Positions 1 through 9,206 of a DNA stretch of 64,000 nucleotides are shown here, in pieces. This DNA is from Hydractinia symbiolongicarpus (taxonomy: Eukaryota; Cnidaria; Hydrozoa; Anthoathecata; Hydractiniidae): NCBI RefSeq assembly GCF_029227915.1, contig NC_079888.1:7642501-7706500 (forward strand), given 5' to 3'. A program made the position numbers and the translations under genes. Below the pieces are notes generated by a model. That model made no database searches. It saw only the letters and a list, made by a program, of their open reading frames with translations, and was not told the origin of the DNA. Every line of letters begins with the position of its first letter. Within the stretch, counting starts at the first letter, position 1.

Positions 1-72
1 GGTTCTATGATGTATTGGTTAGCACTCCGGACTTTGAACCCAGCGATCCGAGTTCAAATCTCGGTAGAACCT
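1..72 (+). tRNA. tRNA-Gln(TTG), degenerate
   Basis: G10A and a changed A box (TGATGTATTGG) plus C28 and C39 mismatches in the anticodon stem; anticodon kept. Confidence 0.7.
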
Positions 73-74
73 GA

Positions 75-84
75 TTTTCTTTTT
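75..84 (+). terminator. Pol III terminator after Gln
   Basis: A T4 and a T5 run follow the Gln end by 2 and 7 nt. It is the first T-run on the + strand after the preceding Ser start in ordinary units. Confidence 0.8.
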
Positions 85-277
85 GAACTCTGATTTAATC
101 ATTTGTTTATGAAATGCGTGAGGAAGGGATGATTTATCTAAAATTGACTAAGCCATATTTGAATGCTTTCAAGTCATTTCTTCAACATTTGCCAGGTTTT
201 TGGCAGGACTCATGCTTAGAGGAGAATTGGTGATTTCCACGGCGCGTTCGTAATGCAATTAAAAGTGTATCAGAAAA

Positions 278-347
278 CGCCCAACGTGGGGCTCGAACCC
301 ACGACCCTGAGATTAAGAGTCCCATGCTCCGACTGAGCTAGCCGGGC
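278..347 (-). pseudogene. tRNA-Lys(CTT), D-arm deletion
   Basis: It is 70 nt long: three bases are missing in the D arm (CTCCGACTG instead of CTCTACCGACTG). The anticodon remains. Confidence 0.7.
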
Positions 348-426
348 TGATTCGTTATTAGGTTCCGCTATTAAAGCCGTCTTGGACTTACGCAACAATT
401 GACCACACCTAAGGTTACTAATTGGG

Positions 427-475
427 CGACTCGCGTAATCCTACTGTTTGGGCTGGTAAAAGGTTACGTGAGTCG
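427..475. other. Conserved imperfect hairpin in Lys-Ser spacer
   Basis: The arms 427-440 and 462-475 can pair over 14 bp (12 Watson-Crick pairs and 2 G-U) around a 21-nt loop. The same element, usually with one mismatch, is in the Lys-Ser spacers of the array, and twice where the spacer is doubled. Its role is unknown; it lies upstream of Ser and upstream of Lys on the other strand. Confidence 0.75.
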
Positions 476-527
476 AAACAGGTTCAGCAATGTTAGCTTT
501 CCATAAAGTGGACGTGGTACAGAAACA

Positions 528-608
528 GACGAGGTGGCCGAGTGGTTAAGGCGATGGACTGCTAATCCATTGGGTTCTGCCCGCGTGGGTTCGAATCCCA
601 CTTTGTCG
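528..608 (+). tRNA. tRNA-Ser(GCT), 81 nt
   Basis: One base is missing at the T-stem/acceptor border; the end reads CTTTGTCG with a G4-U69 wobble. Confidence 0.75.
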
Positions 609-615
609 CACATTC

Positions 616-687
616 GGTTCTATGATGTATTGGTTAGCACTCCGGACTTTGAACCCAGCGATCCGAGTTCAAATCTCGGTAGAACCT
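616..687 (+). tRNA. tRNA-Gln(TTG), degenerate
   Basis: Same sequence class as the copy at 1. Confidence 0.7.
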
Positions 688-892
688 GATTTTCTTTTTG
701 AACTCTGATTTAATCATTTGTTTATGAAATGCGTGAGGAAGGGATGATTTATCTAAAATTGACTAAGCCATATTTGAATGCTTTCAAGTCATTTCTTCAA
801 CATTTGCCAGGTTTTTGGCAGGACTCATGCTTAGAGGGGAATTGGTGATTTCCACGGTGCGTTCATAATGCAATTAAAAGTGCAGCAGAAAA

Positions 893-965
893 CGCCCATT
901 GTGGGGCTCGAATCCACGACCCTGAGATTAAGAGTCTCATGCTCTACCAACTGAGCTAGCCGGGC
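893..965 (-). tRNA. tRNA-Lys(CTT), variant acceptor
   Basis: ATTG at the gene end breaks pairs 6-67 and 7-66, and A53 faces C61 in the T stem. Confidence 0.7.
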
Positions 966-1148
966 TGATTCGTTATTAGGTTCCGTTATTAAAGCTGTCT
1001 TGGACTTACGCAACAATTGACCACACCTTAAATTACTTAAAATTGGGGCGCTCGCGTAATCCCACTGTTTGGGCTGGTAAAAGGTTACGTGAGTCGCAAC
1101 AGGTTCAGCAATGTTAGCTTTCCATAACGTAGAAGTGGTACAGAAACA

Positions 1149-1230
1149 GACGAGGTGGCCGAGTGGTTAAGGCGATGGACTGCTAATCCATTGGGTTCTG
1201 CCCGCGTGGGTTCGAATCCAATCTTCGTCG
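1149..1230 (+). tRNA. tRNA-Ser(GCT)
   Basis: Reference-like with one T-stem mismatch (C63A). Confidence 0.85.
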
Positions 1231-1237
1231 CACATTC

Positions 1238-1309
1238 GGTTCTATGGTGTAATGGTTAGCACTCTGGACTTTGAATCCAGCGATCCGAGTTCAAATCTCG
1301 GTAGAACCT
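1238..1309 (+). tRNA. tRNA-Gln(TTG)
   Basis: Reference sequence. The downstream spacer lacks 23 bp, leaving T4 at 1314-1317 as terminator. Confidence 0.95.
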
Positions 1310-1490
1310 GACCTTTTGTTTAAAAAATACGTGAGGAAAGGCTGATTTAGTTAAAATTGACTAAGCCATATTTGAATGCTTTCAAGTCATTTCTTCAACA
1401 TTTGCCGGGTTTATGGCAGAACTCATGCTTAGAGGAGAATTGGTGATTTCCACGGCGCGTTCGTAATGCAATTAAAAGTGTATCAGAAAA

Positions 1491-1563
1491 CGCCCAACGT
1501 GGGGCTCGAACCCACGACCCTGAGATTAAGAGTCTCATGCTCTACCAACTGAGCTAGCCGGGC
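1491..1563 (-). tRNA. tRNA-Lys(CTT)
   Basis: Reference except for one D-loop C-to-T change. Confidence 0.95.
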
Positions 1564-1746
1564 TGATTTGTTATTAGGTTCCGCCGTTAGAGCGGTCTTG
1601 GACTTACGCAACAATTGACCACGCCTAAGATTACTTAAAATTGGGCCACTCGCGTAATCCTACTGTTTGAGCTGGTAAAAGGTTACGTGAGTCGAAACAG
1701 GTTCAGAAATGTTAGCTTTCCATAAAGTAGACGTGGTACAGAAACA

Positions 1747-1828
1747 GACGAGGTGGCCGAGTGGTTAAGGCGATGGACTGCTAATCCATTGGGTTCTTCC
1801 CGCGTGGGTTCGAATCCCATCTTCGTCG
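1747..1828 (+). tRNA. tRNA-Ser(GCT)
   Basis: Reference-like; the variable arm reads GGGTTCTTCCC. Confidence 0.9.
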
Positions 1829-1835
1829 CACATTC

Positions 1836-1907
1836 GGTGCTATGGTGTAATAGTTAGCCCTCTGGACTTTGAATCCAGCGATCCGAGTTCAAATCTCGGT
1901 AGAACCT
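1836..1907 (+). tRNA. tRNA-Gln(TTG), degenerate
   Basis: T4G mismatch in the acceptor, G18A, and a D-stem change (GCCC). Confidence 0.7.
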
Positions 1908-2113
1908 GACCATCTTTTTGAATTCTGATTTAATCTTTTGTTTAAAGAAAACGTGAGGGAAAGGCTGATTTATTTAAAATTGACTAAGCCATATTTGAAT
2001 GCTTTCAAGTCATTTCTTTAACATTTGCCAGGTTTATGGCAGAACTCATGCTTAGAGGAGAATTGGTGATTTCCACGGCGCGTTCGTAATGCAATTAAAA
2101 GTGCAGCAGAAAA

Positions 2114-2186
2114 CGCCCATTGTGGGGCTCGAATCCACGACCCTGAGATTAAGAGTCTCATGCTCTACCGACTGAGCTAGCCGGGC
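2114..2186 (-). tRNA. tRNA-Lys(CTT), variant acceptor
   Basis: Same class as 893. Confidence 0.7.
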
Positions 2187-2369
2187 TGATTCGTTATTAG
2201 GTTCCGTTATTAAAGCTGTCTTGGAATTACGCAACAATTGACCACACCTTAAATTACTTAAAATTGGGGCGCTCGCGTAATCCCACTGTTTGGGCTGGTA
2301 AAAGGTTACGTGAGTCGAAACAGGTTCAGCAATGTTAGCTTTCCATAACGTAGACGTGGTACAGAAACA

Positions 2370-2450
2370 GACGAGATGACCGAGTGGTTAAGGCAATGGA
2401 CTGCTAATCCATTGGGCTCTGCCCTCGTGGGTTCGAATCACACTTAGTCG
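2370..2450 (+). tRNA. tRNA-Ser(GCT), degenerate 81 nt
   Basis: G7A, C25-region change, T-stem C-to-A and CTTAGTCG acceptor; several pairs are lost. Confidence 0.55.
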
Positions 2451-2457
2451 CACATTC

Positions 2458-2529
2458 GGTTCTATGATGTAATGGTTAGCACTCTGGACTTTGAACCCAG
2501 CGATTCGAGTTCAAATCTCGGTAGAACCT
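2458..2529 (+). tRNA. tRNA-Gln(TTG), variant
   Basis: G10A in the A box, A31-C39 mismatch and a T-stem change. Confidence 0.7.
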
Positions 2530-2734
2530 GATTTTCTTTTTGAACTCTGATTTAATCATTTGTTTAAAAAATACGTGAGGAAAGGCTAATTTAGTTAAAA
2601 TTGACTAAGCCATATTTGAATGCTTTCAAGTCATTTCTTCAACATTTGCCAGGTTTATGACAGAACTCATGCTTAGAGGAGAATTGGTGATTTCCACGGC
2701 GCGTTCGTAATGCAATTAAAAGTTTATCAGAAAA

Positions 2735-2807
2735 CACCCAACGTGGGGCTCGAACCCACGACCCTGAGATTAAGAGTCCCATGCTCTACCGACTGAGCTA
2801 GCCGGGC
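2735..2807 (-). tRNA. tRNA-Lys(CTT)
   Basis: G1-U72 wobble pair; otherwise close to reference. Confidence 0.88.
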
Positions 2808-2987
2808 TGATTCGTTATTAGGTTCCGCTATTAAAGCCGTCTTGGACTTACGCAACAATTGACCACACCTAAGGTTACTAATTGGGCGACTCGCGTAATC
2901 CTACTGTTTGGGCTGGTAAAAGGTTACGTGAGTTGAAACAGGTTCAGCAATGTTAGCTTTCCATAAAGTGGACGTGGTACAGAAACA

Positions 2988-3068
2988 GACGAGGTGGCCG
3001 AGTGGTTAAGGCGATGGACTGCTAATCCATTGGGTTCTGCCCGCGTGGGTTCGAATCCTACTTTGTCG
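2988..3068 (+). tRNA. tRNA-Ser(GCT), 81 nt
   Basis: Copy of 528 (offset 2,460) with one extra T-stem change. Confidence 0.7.
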
Positions 3069-3075
3069 CACATTC

Positions 3076-3147
3076 GGTTCTATGAGGTATTGGTTAGCAC
3101 TCCGGACTTTGAACCCAGCGATCCGAGTTCAAATCTCGGTAGAACCT
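3076..3147 (+). tRNA. tRNA-Gln(TTG), degenerate
   Basis: Class of copy 1, with TGAGGTATTGG as A box. Confidence 0.65.
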
Positions 3148-3352
3148 GATTTTCTTTTTGAACTCTAATTTAATCATATGTTTAAGAAATGCGTGAGGAA
3201 GGGATGATTTATCTAAAATTGACTAAGCCATATTTGAATGCTTTCAAGTCATTTCTTCAACATTTGCCAGGTTTTTGGCAGGACTCATGCTTAGAGGGGA
3301 ATTGGTGATTTCCACGGTGCGTTCATAATGCAATTAAAAGTGCAGCAGAAAA

Positions 3353-3425
3353 CGCCCATTGTGGGGCTCGAATCCACGACCCTGAGATTAAGAGTCTCAT
3401 GCTCTACCGACTGAGCTAGCCGGGC
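3353..3425 (-). tRNA. tRNA-Lys(CTT), variant acceptor
   Basis: Same class as 893. Confidence 0.7.
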
Positions 3426-3608
3426 TGATTCGTTATTAGGTTCCGTTATTAAAGCTGTCTTGGACTTACGCAACAATTGACCACACCTTAAATTACTTAA
3501 AATTGGGGCGCTCGCGTAATCCCACTGTTTGGGCTGGTAAAAGGTTACGTGAGTCGCAACAGGTTCAGCAATGTTAGCTTTCCATAACGTAGAAGTGGTA
3601 CAGAAACA

Positions 3609-3690
3609 GACGAGGTGGCCGAGTGGTTAAGGCGATGGACTGCTAATCCATAGGGTTCTGCCCGCGTGGGTTCGAATCCCACCTTCGTCG
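3609..3690 (+). tRNA. tRNA-Ser(GCT)
   Basis: Reference-like; CCCAC gives a perfect T-stem G49-C65 pair, and CATAGGG follows the anticodon stem. Confidence 0.92.
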
Positions 3691-3704
3691 CACATTCGGT
3701 TCTA

Positions 3705-3715
3705 TGGTGTAATGG
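3705..3715 (+). promoter_or_regulatory. Gln internal A box
   Basis: TGGTGTAATGG fits the A-box consensus. Many copies carry TGATGTAATGG or TAATAGTT changes here. Confidence 0.8.
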
Positions 3716-3747
3716 TTAGCACTCTGGACTTTGAATCCAGCGATCCG

Positions 3748-3758
3748 AGTTCAAATCT
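3748..3758 (+). promoter_or_regulatory. Gln internal B box
   Basis: AGTTCAAATCT is a B box with the changes usual for eukaryotic Gln genes. Confidence 0.75.
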
Positions 3759-3776
3759 CGGTAGAACCTGACCTTC

Positions 3777-3781
3777 TTTTT
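3777..3781 (+). terminator. Pol III terminator after reference Gln
   Basis: A T5 run lies 7 nt after the Gln. Most Gln copies have the same TTCTTTTT or TTCCTTTTT context. Confidence 0.85.
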
Positions 3782-3974
3782 GAATTCTTATTTAATCTTT
3801 TGTTTAAAAAATACGTGAGGAATGGCTGATTTAGTTAAAATTGACTAAGCCATATTTGAATGCTTTCAAGTCATTTCTTCAACATTTGCCGGGTTTATCG
3901 CAGAACTCATGCTTAGAGGAGAATTGGTGATTTCCACGGCGCGTTCGTAATGCAATTAAAAGTGTATCAGAAAA

Positions 3975-4047
3975 CGCCCAACGTGGGGCTCGAACCCACG
4001 ACCCTGAGATTAAGAGTCTCATGCTCTACCGACTGAGCTAGCCGCGC
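3975..4047 (-). tRNA. tRNA-Lys(CTT)
   Basis: Acceptor starts GCGCGGC, giving a G3-G70 mismatch. Confidence 0.82.
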
Positions 4048-4230
4048 TGATTTGTTATTAGGTTCCGCCGTTAAAGCGGTCTTGGACTTACGCAACAATT
4101 GACCACGCCTAAGATTACTTAAAATTGGGCCACTCGCGTAATCCTACTGTTTGAGCTGGTAAAAGGTTACGTGAGTCGAAACAGGTTCAGAAATGTTAGC
4201 TTTCCATAAAGTAGACGTGGTACAGAAACA

Positions 4231-4312
4231 GACGAGGTGGCCGAGTGGTTAAGGCGATGGACTGCTAATCCATAGGGTTCTGCCCGCGTGGGTTCGAATG
4301 CCATCTTCGTCG
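4231..4312 (+). tRNA. tRNA-Ser(GCT)
   Basis: C61G mismatch in the T stem; CATAGGG form. Confidence 0.82.
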
Positions 4313-4319
4313 CACATTC

Positions 4320-4391
4320 GGTTCTATGGTGTAATGGTTAGCACTCTGGACTTTGAATCCAGCGATCCGAGTTCAAATCTCGGTAGAACCG
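4320..4391 (+). tRNA. tRNA-Gln(TTG)
   Basis: Reference except that discriminator base 73 is G instead of T. Confidence 0.9.
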
Positions 4392-4596
4392 GACCTTCTT
4401 TTTGAATTCTTATTTAATCTTTTGTTTAAAAAATACGTGGGGAAAGGCTGATTTAGTTAAAATTGACTAAGCCATATTTGAATGCTTTCAAGTCATTTCT
4501 TCAACATTTGCCGGGTTTATGGCAGAACTCATGCTTAGAGGAGAATTGGTGATTTCCACGGCGCGTTCGTAATGCAATTAAAAGTGTATCAGAAAA

Positions 4597-4669
4597 CGCC
4601 CAACGTGGGGCTCGAACCCACGACCCTGAGATTAAGAGTCTCATGCTCTACCGACTGAGCTAGCCGGGC
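4597..4669 (-). tRNA. tRNA-Lys(CTT)
   Basis: Reference sequence. Confidence 0.95.
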
Positions 4670-4852
4670 TGATTTGTTATTAGGTTCCGCCGTTAAAGCG
4701 GTCTTGGACTTACGCAGCAATTGACCACGCCTAAGATTACTTAAAATTGGGCCACTTGCGTAATCCTACTGTTTGAGCTGGTAAAAGGTTACGTGAGTCG
4801 AAACAGGTTCAGAAATGTTAGCTTTCCATAAAGTAGACGTGGTACAGAAACA

Positions 4853-4934
4853 GACGAGGTGGCCGAGTAGTTAAGGCGATGGACTGCTAATCCATTGGGT
4901 TCTTCCCGCGTGGGTTCGAATCCCATCTTCGTCG
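4853..4934 (+). tRNA. tRNA-Ser(GCT)
   Basis: G18A in the D loop (GAGTAGTTA); otherwise like 1747. Confidence 0.8.
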
Positions 4935-4941
4935 CACATTC

Positions 4942-5013
4942 GGTGCTATGGTGTAATAGTTAGCCCTCTGGACTTTGAATCCAGCGATCCGAGTTCAAAT
5001 CTCGGTAGAACCT
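4942..5013 (+). tRNA. tRNA-Gln(TTG), degenerate
   Basis: Same class as 1836. Confidence 0.7.
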
Positions 5014-5219
5014 GACCTTCTTTTTGCATTCTGATTTAATCTTTTGTTTAAAGAAAACGTGAGGGAAAGGCTGATTTATTTAAAATTGACTAAGCCATAT
5101 TTGAATGCTTTCAAGTCATTTTTTTAACATTTGCCAGGTTTATGGCAGAACTCATGCTTAGAGGAGAATTGGTGATTTCCACGGCGCGTTCGTAATGCAA
5201 TTAAAAGTGCAGCAGAAAA

Positions 5220-5292
5220 TGCCCATTGTGGGGCTCGAATCCACGACCCTGAGATTAAGAGTCTCATGCTCTACCGACTGAGCTAGCCGGGC
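5220..5292 (-). tRNA. tRNA-Lys(CTT), variant acceptor
   Basis: Class of 893; in addition the discriminator is A instead of G. Confidence 0.65.
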
Positions 5293-5475
5293 TGATTCGT
5301 TATTAGGTTCCGTTATTAAAGCTGTCTTGGACTTACGCTACAATTGACCACACCTTAAATTACTTAAAATTGGGGCGCTCGCGTAATCCCACTGTTTGGG
5401 CTGGTAAAAGGTTACGTAAGTCGAAACAGGTTCAGCAATGTTAGCTTTCCATAACGTAGACGTGGTACAGAAACA

Positions 5476-5556
5476 GACGAGGTGACCGAGTGGTTAAGGC
5501 GATGGACTGCTAATCCATTGGGCTCTGCCCTCGTGGGTTCGAATCCCACTTGGTCG
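5476..5556 (+). tRNA. tRNA-Ser(GCT), 81 nt variant
   Basis: One base is missing at position 65 and CTTGGTC gives a G4-G69 mismatch; GGTGACC at the D arm. Confidence 0.7.
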
Positions 5557-5563
5557 CACATTC

Positions 5564-5635
5564 GGTTCTATGATGTAATGGTTAGCACTCTGGACTTTGA
5601 ACCCAGCGATCCGAGTTCAAATCTCGGTAGAACCT
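5564..5635 (+). tRNA. tRNA-Gln(TTG), variant
   Basis: G10A and A31-C39 mismatch. Confidence 0.78.
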
Positions 5636-5840
5636 GATTTTCTTTTTGAACTCTGATTTAATCATTTGTTTAAGAAATGCGTGAGGAAGGGATGATTTAT
5701 CTAAAATTGACTAAGCCATATTTGAATGCTTCCAAGTCATTTCTTCAAAATTTGCCGGGTTTATGGCAGAACTCATGCTTAGAGGAGAATTGGTGATTTC
5801 CACGGCGCGTTCGTAATGCAATTAAAAGTGTATCAGAAAA

Positions 5841-5913
5841 CGCCCAACGTGGGGCTCGAACCCACGACCCTGAGATTAAGAGTCTCATGCTCTACCGACT
5901 GAGCTAGCCGCGC
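5841..5913 (-). tRNA. tRNA-Lys(CTT)
   Basis: G3-G70 mismatch as in 3975. Confidence 0.82.
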
Positions 5914-6096
5914 TGATTTGTTATTAGGTTCCGCCGTTAAAGCGGTCTTGGACTTACGCAACAATTGACCACGCCTAAGATTACTTAAAATTGGGCCACT
6001 CGCGTAATCCTACTGTTTGAGCTGGTAAAAGGTTACGTGAGTCGAAACAGGTTCAGAAATGTTAGCTTTCCATAAAGTAGACGTGGTACAGAAACA

Positions 6097-6178
6097 GACG
6101 AGGTGGCCGAGTGGTTAAGGCGATGGACTGCTAATCCATAGGGTTCTGCCCGCGTGGGTTCGAATGCCATCTTCGTTG
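6097..6178 (+). tRNA. tRNA-Ser(GCT)
   Basis: C61G mismatch and CTTCGTTG end with a mismatch near the acceptor tip. Confidence 0.75.
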
Positions 6179-6185
6179 CACATTC

Positions 6186-6257
6186 GGTTCTATGGTGTAA
6201 TGGTTAGCACTCTGGACTTTGAATCCAGCGATCCGAGTTCAAATCTCGGTAGAACCT
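6186..6257 (+). tRNA. tRNA-Gln(TTG)
   Basis: Reference sequence. Confidence 0.95.
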
Positions 6258-6458
6258 GACCTTCTTTTTGAATTCTTATTTAATCTTTTGTTTAAAAAAT
6301 ACGTGGGGAAAGGCTGATTTAGTTAAAATTGACTAAGCCATATTTGAATGCTTTCAAGTCATTTCTTCAACATTTGCCGGGTTTATGGCAGAACTCATGC
6401 TTAGAGGAGAATTGGTGATTTCCACGGCGCGTTCGTAATGCAATTAAAAGTGTATCAG

Positions 6459-6462
6459 AAAA
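6459..6462 (-). terminator. Pol III terminator after reference Lys
   Basis: On the - strand T4 follows the Lys discriminator base directly. Nearly all Lys copies share it. Confidence 0.85.
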
Positions 6463-6473
6463 CGCCCAACGTG

Positions 6474-6484
6474 GGGCTCGAACC
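6474..6484 (-). promoter_or_regulatory. Lys internal B box
   Basis: GGTTCGAGCCC on the - strand is a near-perfect B box. Confidence 0.85.
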
Positions 6485-6516
6485 CACGACCCTGAGATTA
6501 AGAGTCTCATGCTCTA

Positions 6517-6528
6517 CCGACTGAGCTA
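6517..6528 (-). promoter_or_regulatory. Lys internal A box
   Basis: TAGCTCAGTCGG on the - strand matches the A-box consensus. Confidence 0.85.
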
Positions 6529-6718
6529 GCCGGGCTGATTCGTTATTAGGTTCCGTTATTAAAGCTGTCTTGGACTTACGCTACAATTGACCACACCTTA
6601 AATTACTTAAAATTGGGGCGCTCGCGTAATCCCACTGTTTGGGCTGGTAAAAGGTTACGTAAGTCGAAACAGGTTCAGCAATGTTAGCTTTCCATAACGT
6701 AGACGTAGTACAGAAACA

Positions 6719-6799
6719 GACGAGGTGACCGAGTGGTTAAGGCGATGGACTGCTAATCCATTGGGCTCTGCCCTCGTTGGTTCGAATCCCACTTGGTCG
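6719..6799 (+). tRNA. tRNA-Ser(GCT), 81 nt variant
   Basis: Like 5476, with a T-stem G-to-T (CGTTGGTTC). Confidence 0.65.
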
Positions 6800-6806
6800 A
6801 ACATTC

Positions 6807-6878
6807 GGTTCTATGATGTAATGGTTAGCACTCTGGACTTTGAACCCAGCGATCCGAGTTCAAATCTCGGTAGAACCT
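6807..6878 (+). tRNA. tRNA-Gln(TTG), variant
   Basis: G10A and A31-C39 mismatch. Confidence 0.78.
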
Positions 6879-7083
6879 GATTTTCTTTTTGAACTCTGAT
6901 TTAATCATTTGTTTAAGAAATGCGTGAGGAAGGGATGATTTATCTAAAATTGACTAAGCCATATTTGAATGCTTCCAAGTCATTTCTTCAAAATTTGCCA
7001 GGTTTATGGCAGAACTCATGCTTAGAGGGGAATTGGTGATTTCCACGGCGCGTTCATAATGCAATTAAAAGTGCAGCAGAAAA

Positions 7084-7156
7084 CGCCCATTGTGGAGCTC
7101 GAATCCACGACCCTGAGATTAAGAGTCTCATGCTCTACCGACTGAGCTAGCCGGGC
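7084..7156 (-). tRNA. tRNA-Lys(CTT), compensated T stem
   Basis: ATTG acceptor mismatches at 6-67 and 7-66 remain, but the T stem pairs again because A53 faces T61. Confidence 0.78.
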
Positions 7157-7339
7157 TGATTCGTTATTAGGTTCCGTTACTAAAGCTGTCTTGGACTTAC
7201 GCAACAATTGACCGCACCTTAAATTACTTAAAATTGGGGCACTCGCGTAATCCCACTGTTTGGGCTGGTAAACAGTTACGTGAGTCAAAACAGGTTCCGC
7301 AATGTTAGCTTTCCATAAAGTAGACGTGGTACAGAAACA

Positions 7340-7421
7340 GACGAGGTGGCCGAGTGGTTAAGGCGATGGACTGCTAATCCATTGGGCTCTGCCCGCGTGG
7401 GTTCGAATCCCATCTTCGTCG
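7340..7421 (+). tRNA. tRNA-Ser(GCT)
   Basis: Reference sequence. Confidence 0.95.
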
Positions 7422-7428
7422 CACATTC

Positions 7429-7500
7429 GGTTCTATGGTGTAATGGTTATCACTCTGGACTTTGAATCCAGCGATCCATGTTCAACTCTCGGTAGAACCT
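7429..7500 (+). tRNA. tRNA-Gln(TTG), variant
   Basis: CCATG in the T stem breaks two pairs; TTATCAC in the D arm; A59C. Confidence 0.7.
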
Positions 7501-7706
7501 GACCTTCCTTTTTAATTCTGATTTAATCTTTTTTTTGAAAAATGCGTGAGGGAAAGGCTGATTTATTCAAAATTGACTAAGCCATATTTGAATGCTTTCA
7601 AGTCATTTCTTCAAAATTTGCCAGGTTTATGGCAGAACTCATGCTTAGAGGGGAATTGGTGATTTCAACGGCGCGTTCATAATGCAATTGAAAGTGCAGC
7701 AGAAAA

Positions 7707-7779
7707 CGCCCATTGTGGAGCTCGAATCCACGACCCTGAGATTAAGAGTCTCATGCTCTACCGACTGAGCTAGCCGGGC
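7707..7779 (-). tRNA. tRNA-Lys(CTT), compensated T stem
   Basis: Same class as 7084. Confidence 0.78.
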
Positions 7780-7962
7780 TGATTCGTTATTAGGTTCCGT
7801 TACTAAAGCTGTCTTGGACTTTCGCAACAATTGACCACACCTTAAATTACTTAAAATTGGGGCACTCGCGTAATCCCACTGTTTGGGCTGGTAAAAGGTT
7901 ACGTGAGTCGAAACAGGTTCAGCAATGTTAGCTTTCCATAACGTAGACGTGGTACAGAAACA

Positions 7963-8043
7963 GACGAGGTGGCCGAGTGGTTAAGGCGATGGACTGCTAA
8001 TCCATTGGGCTCTGCCCTCGTGGGTTCGAATCCCACTTGGTCG
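7963..8043 (+). tRNA. tRNA-Ser(GCT), 81 nt variant
   Basis: Position 65 missing and G4-G69 mismatch; the rest is reference. Confidence 0.75.
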
Positions 8044-8050
8044 CACATTC

Positions 8051-8122
8051 GGTTCTATGATGTAATGGTTAGCACTCTGGACTTTGAACCAAGCGATCCG
8101 AGTTCAAATCTCGGTAGAACCT
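8051..8122 (+). tRNA. tRNA-Gln(TTG), variant
   Basis: G10A; anticodon stem has A31-C39 and G29-A41 mismatches. Confidence 0.7.
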
Positions 8123-8327
8123 GATTTTCTTTTTGAACTCTGATTTAATCATTTGTTTAAGAAATGCGTGAGAAAGGGATGATTTATCTAAAATTGACTA
8201 AGCCATATTTGAATGCTTCCAAGACATTTCTTCAAAATTTGCCAGGTTTATGGCAGAACTCATGCTTAGAGGGGAATTGGTGATTTCCACGGCGCGTTCA
8301 TAATGCAATTAAAAGTGCTTCAGAAAA

Positions 8328-8400
8328 CGCCCATTGTGGAGCTCGAATCCACGACCCTGAGATTAAGAGTCTCATGCTCTACCGACTGAGCTAGCCGGGC
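8328..8400 (-). tRNA. tRNA-Lys(CTT), compensated T stem
   Basis: Same class as 7084. Confidence 0.78.
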
Positions 8401-8583
8401 TGATTCGTTATTAGGTTCCGTTACTAAAGCTGTCTTGGACTTACGCAACAATTGACCGCACCTTAAATTACTTAAAATTTGGGCACTCGCGTAATCCCAC
8501 TGTTTGGGCTGGTAAACAGTTACGTGAGTCAAAACAGGTTCCGCAATGTTAGCTTTCCATAAAGTAGACGTGGTACAGAAACA

Positions 8584-8665
8584 GACGAGGTGGCCGAGTG
8601 GTTAAGGCGATGGACTGCTAATCCATTGGGCTCTGCCCGCGTGGGTTCGAATCCCATCTTCGTCG
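8584..8665 (+). tRNA. tRNA-Ser(GCT)
   Basis: Reference sequence. Confidence 0.95.
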
Positions 8666-8672
8666 CACATTC

Positions 8673-8744
8673 GGTTCTATGGTGTAATGGTTATCACTCT
8701 GGACTTTGAATCCAGCGATCCATGTTCAACTCTCGGTAGAACCT
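8673..8744 (+). tRNA. tRNA-Gln(TTG), variant
   Basis: Same as 7429. Confidence 0.7.
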
Positions 8745-8950
8745 GACCTTCCTTTTTAATTCTGATTTAATCTTTTTTTTGAAAAATGCGTGAGGGAAAG
8801 GCTGATTTATTCAAAATTGACTAAGCCATATTTGAATGCTTTCAAGTCATTTCTTCAAAATTTGCCAGGTTTATGGCAGAACTCATGCTTAGAGGGGAAT
8901 TGGTGATTTCAACGGCGCGTTCATAATGCAATTGAAAGTGCAGCAGAAAA

Positions 8951-9023
8951 CGCCCATTGTGGAGCTCGAATCCACGACCCTGAGATTAAGAGTCTCATGC
9001 TCTACCGACTGAGCTAGCCGGGC
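8951..9023 (-). tRNA. tRNA-Lys(CTT), compensated T stem
   Basis: Same class as 7084. Confidence 0.78.
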
Positions 9024-9206
9024 TGATTCGTTATTAGGTTCCGTTACTAAAGCTGTCTTGGACTTTCGCAACAATTGACCACACCTTAAATTACTTAAAA
9101 TTGGGGCACTCGCGTAATCCCACTGTTTGGGCTGGTAAAAGGTTACGTGAGTCGAAACAGGTTCAGCAATGTTAGCTTTCCATAACGTAGACGTGGTACA
9201 GAAACA

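Larger units (their letters stand above)
3698..3769 (+). tRNA. tRNA-Gln(TTG), reference copy
   Basis: This 72-nt gene decodes CAA as glutamine in the cytosol. The acceptor GGTTCTA/TAGAACC pairs fully, the D stem is GTG/CAC, the anticodon stem CTGGA/TCCAG encloses CTTTGAA with anticodon TTG at 34-36, and the T stem CCGAG/CTCGG encloses TTCAAAT. There is no intron and no encoded CCA. It starts 7 nt after Ser with no T-run between, and T5 at 3777 is the first terminator, so Ser and Gln are probably co-transcribed by RNA polymerase III. The body is close to animal nuclear Gln-UUG genes. The family identity is certain; expression of this copy is not shown. Confidence 0.97.
240..3770. repeat. 2,460-bp repeat period
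   Basis: Genes at 528-1309 recur at 2988-3769 with offset 2,460, although single copies differ, for example by loss of 23 bp after the Gln at 1238. Confidence 0.7.
6463..6535 (-). tRNA. tRNA-Lys(CTT), reference copy
   Basis: This 73-nt gene decodes AAG as lysine. On the - strand the acceptor GCCCGGC pairs with GTTGGGC (two G-U), the D stem is GCTC/GAGC, the anticodon stem TGAGA/TCTCA encloses CTCTTAA with anticodon CTT, and the T stem GTGGG/CCCAC encloses TTCGAGC. The body is nearly that of animal Lys-CUU genes. It is convergent to the upstream Gln, and T4 at 6459-6462 follows the last base directly, so it is its own RNA polymerase III unit. No intron and no encoded CCA. Identity is certain; expression is inferred. 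Confidence 0.97.

Noticed and set aside
831-1016. Open reading frame of about 61 codons on the - strand, repeated through the array
   Set aside because: It is the translation of the tRNA-Lys gene and its flanks. The stretch with SVEHETLNLRVV is read straight from the Lys body, so it is not a protein.
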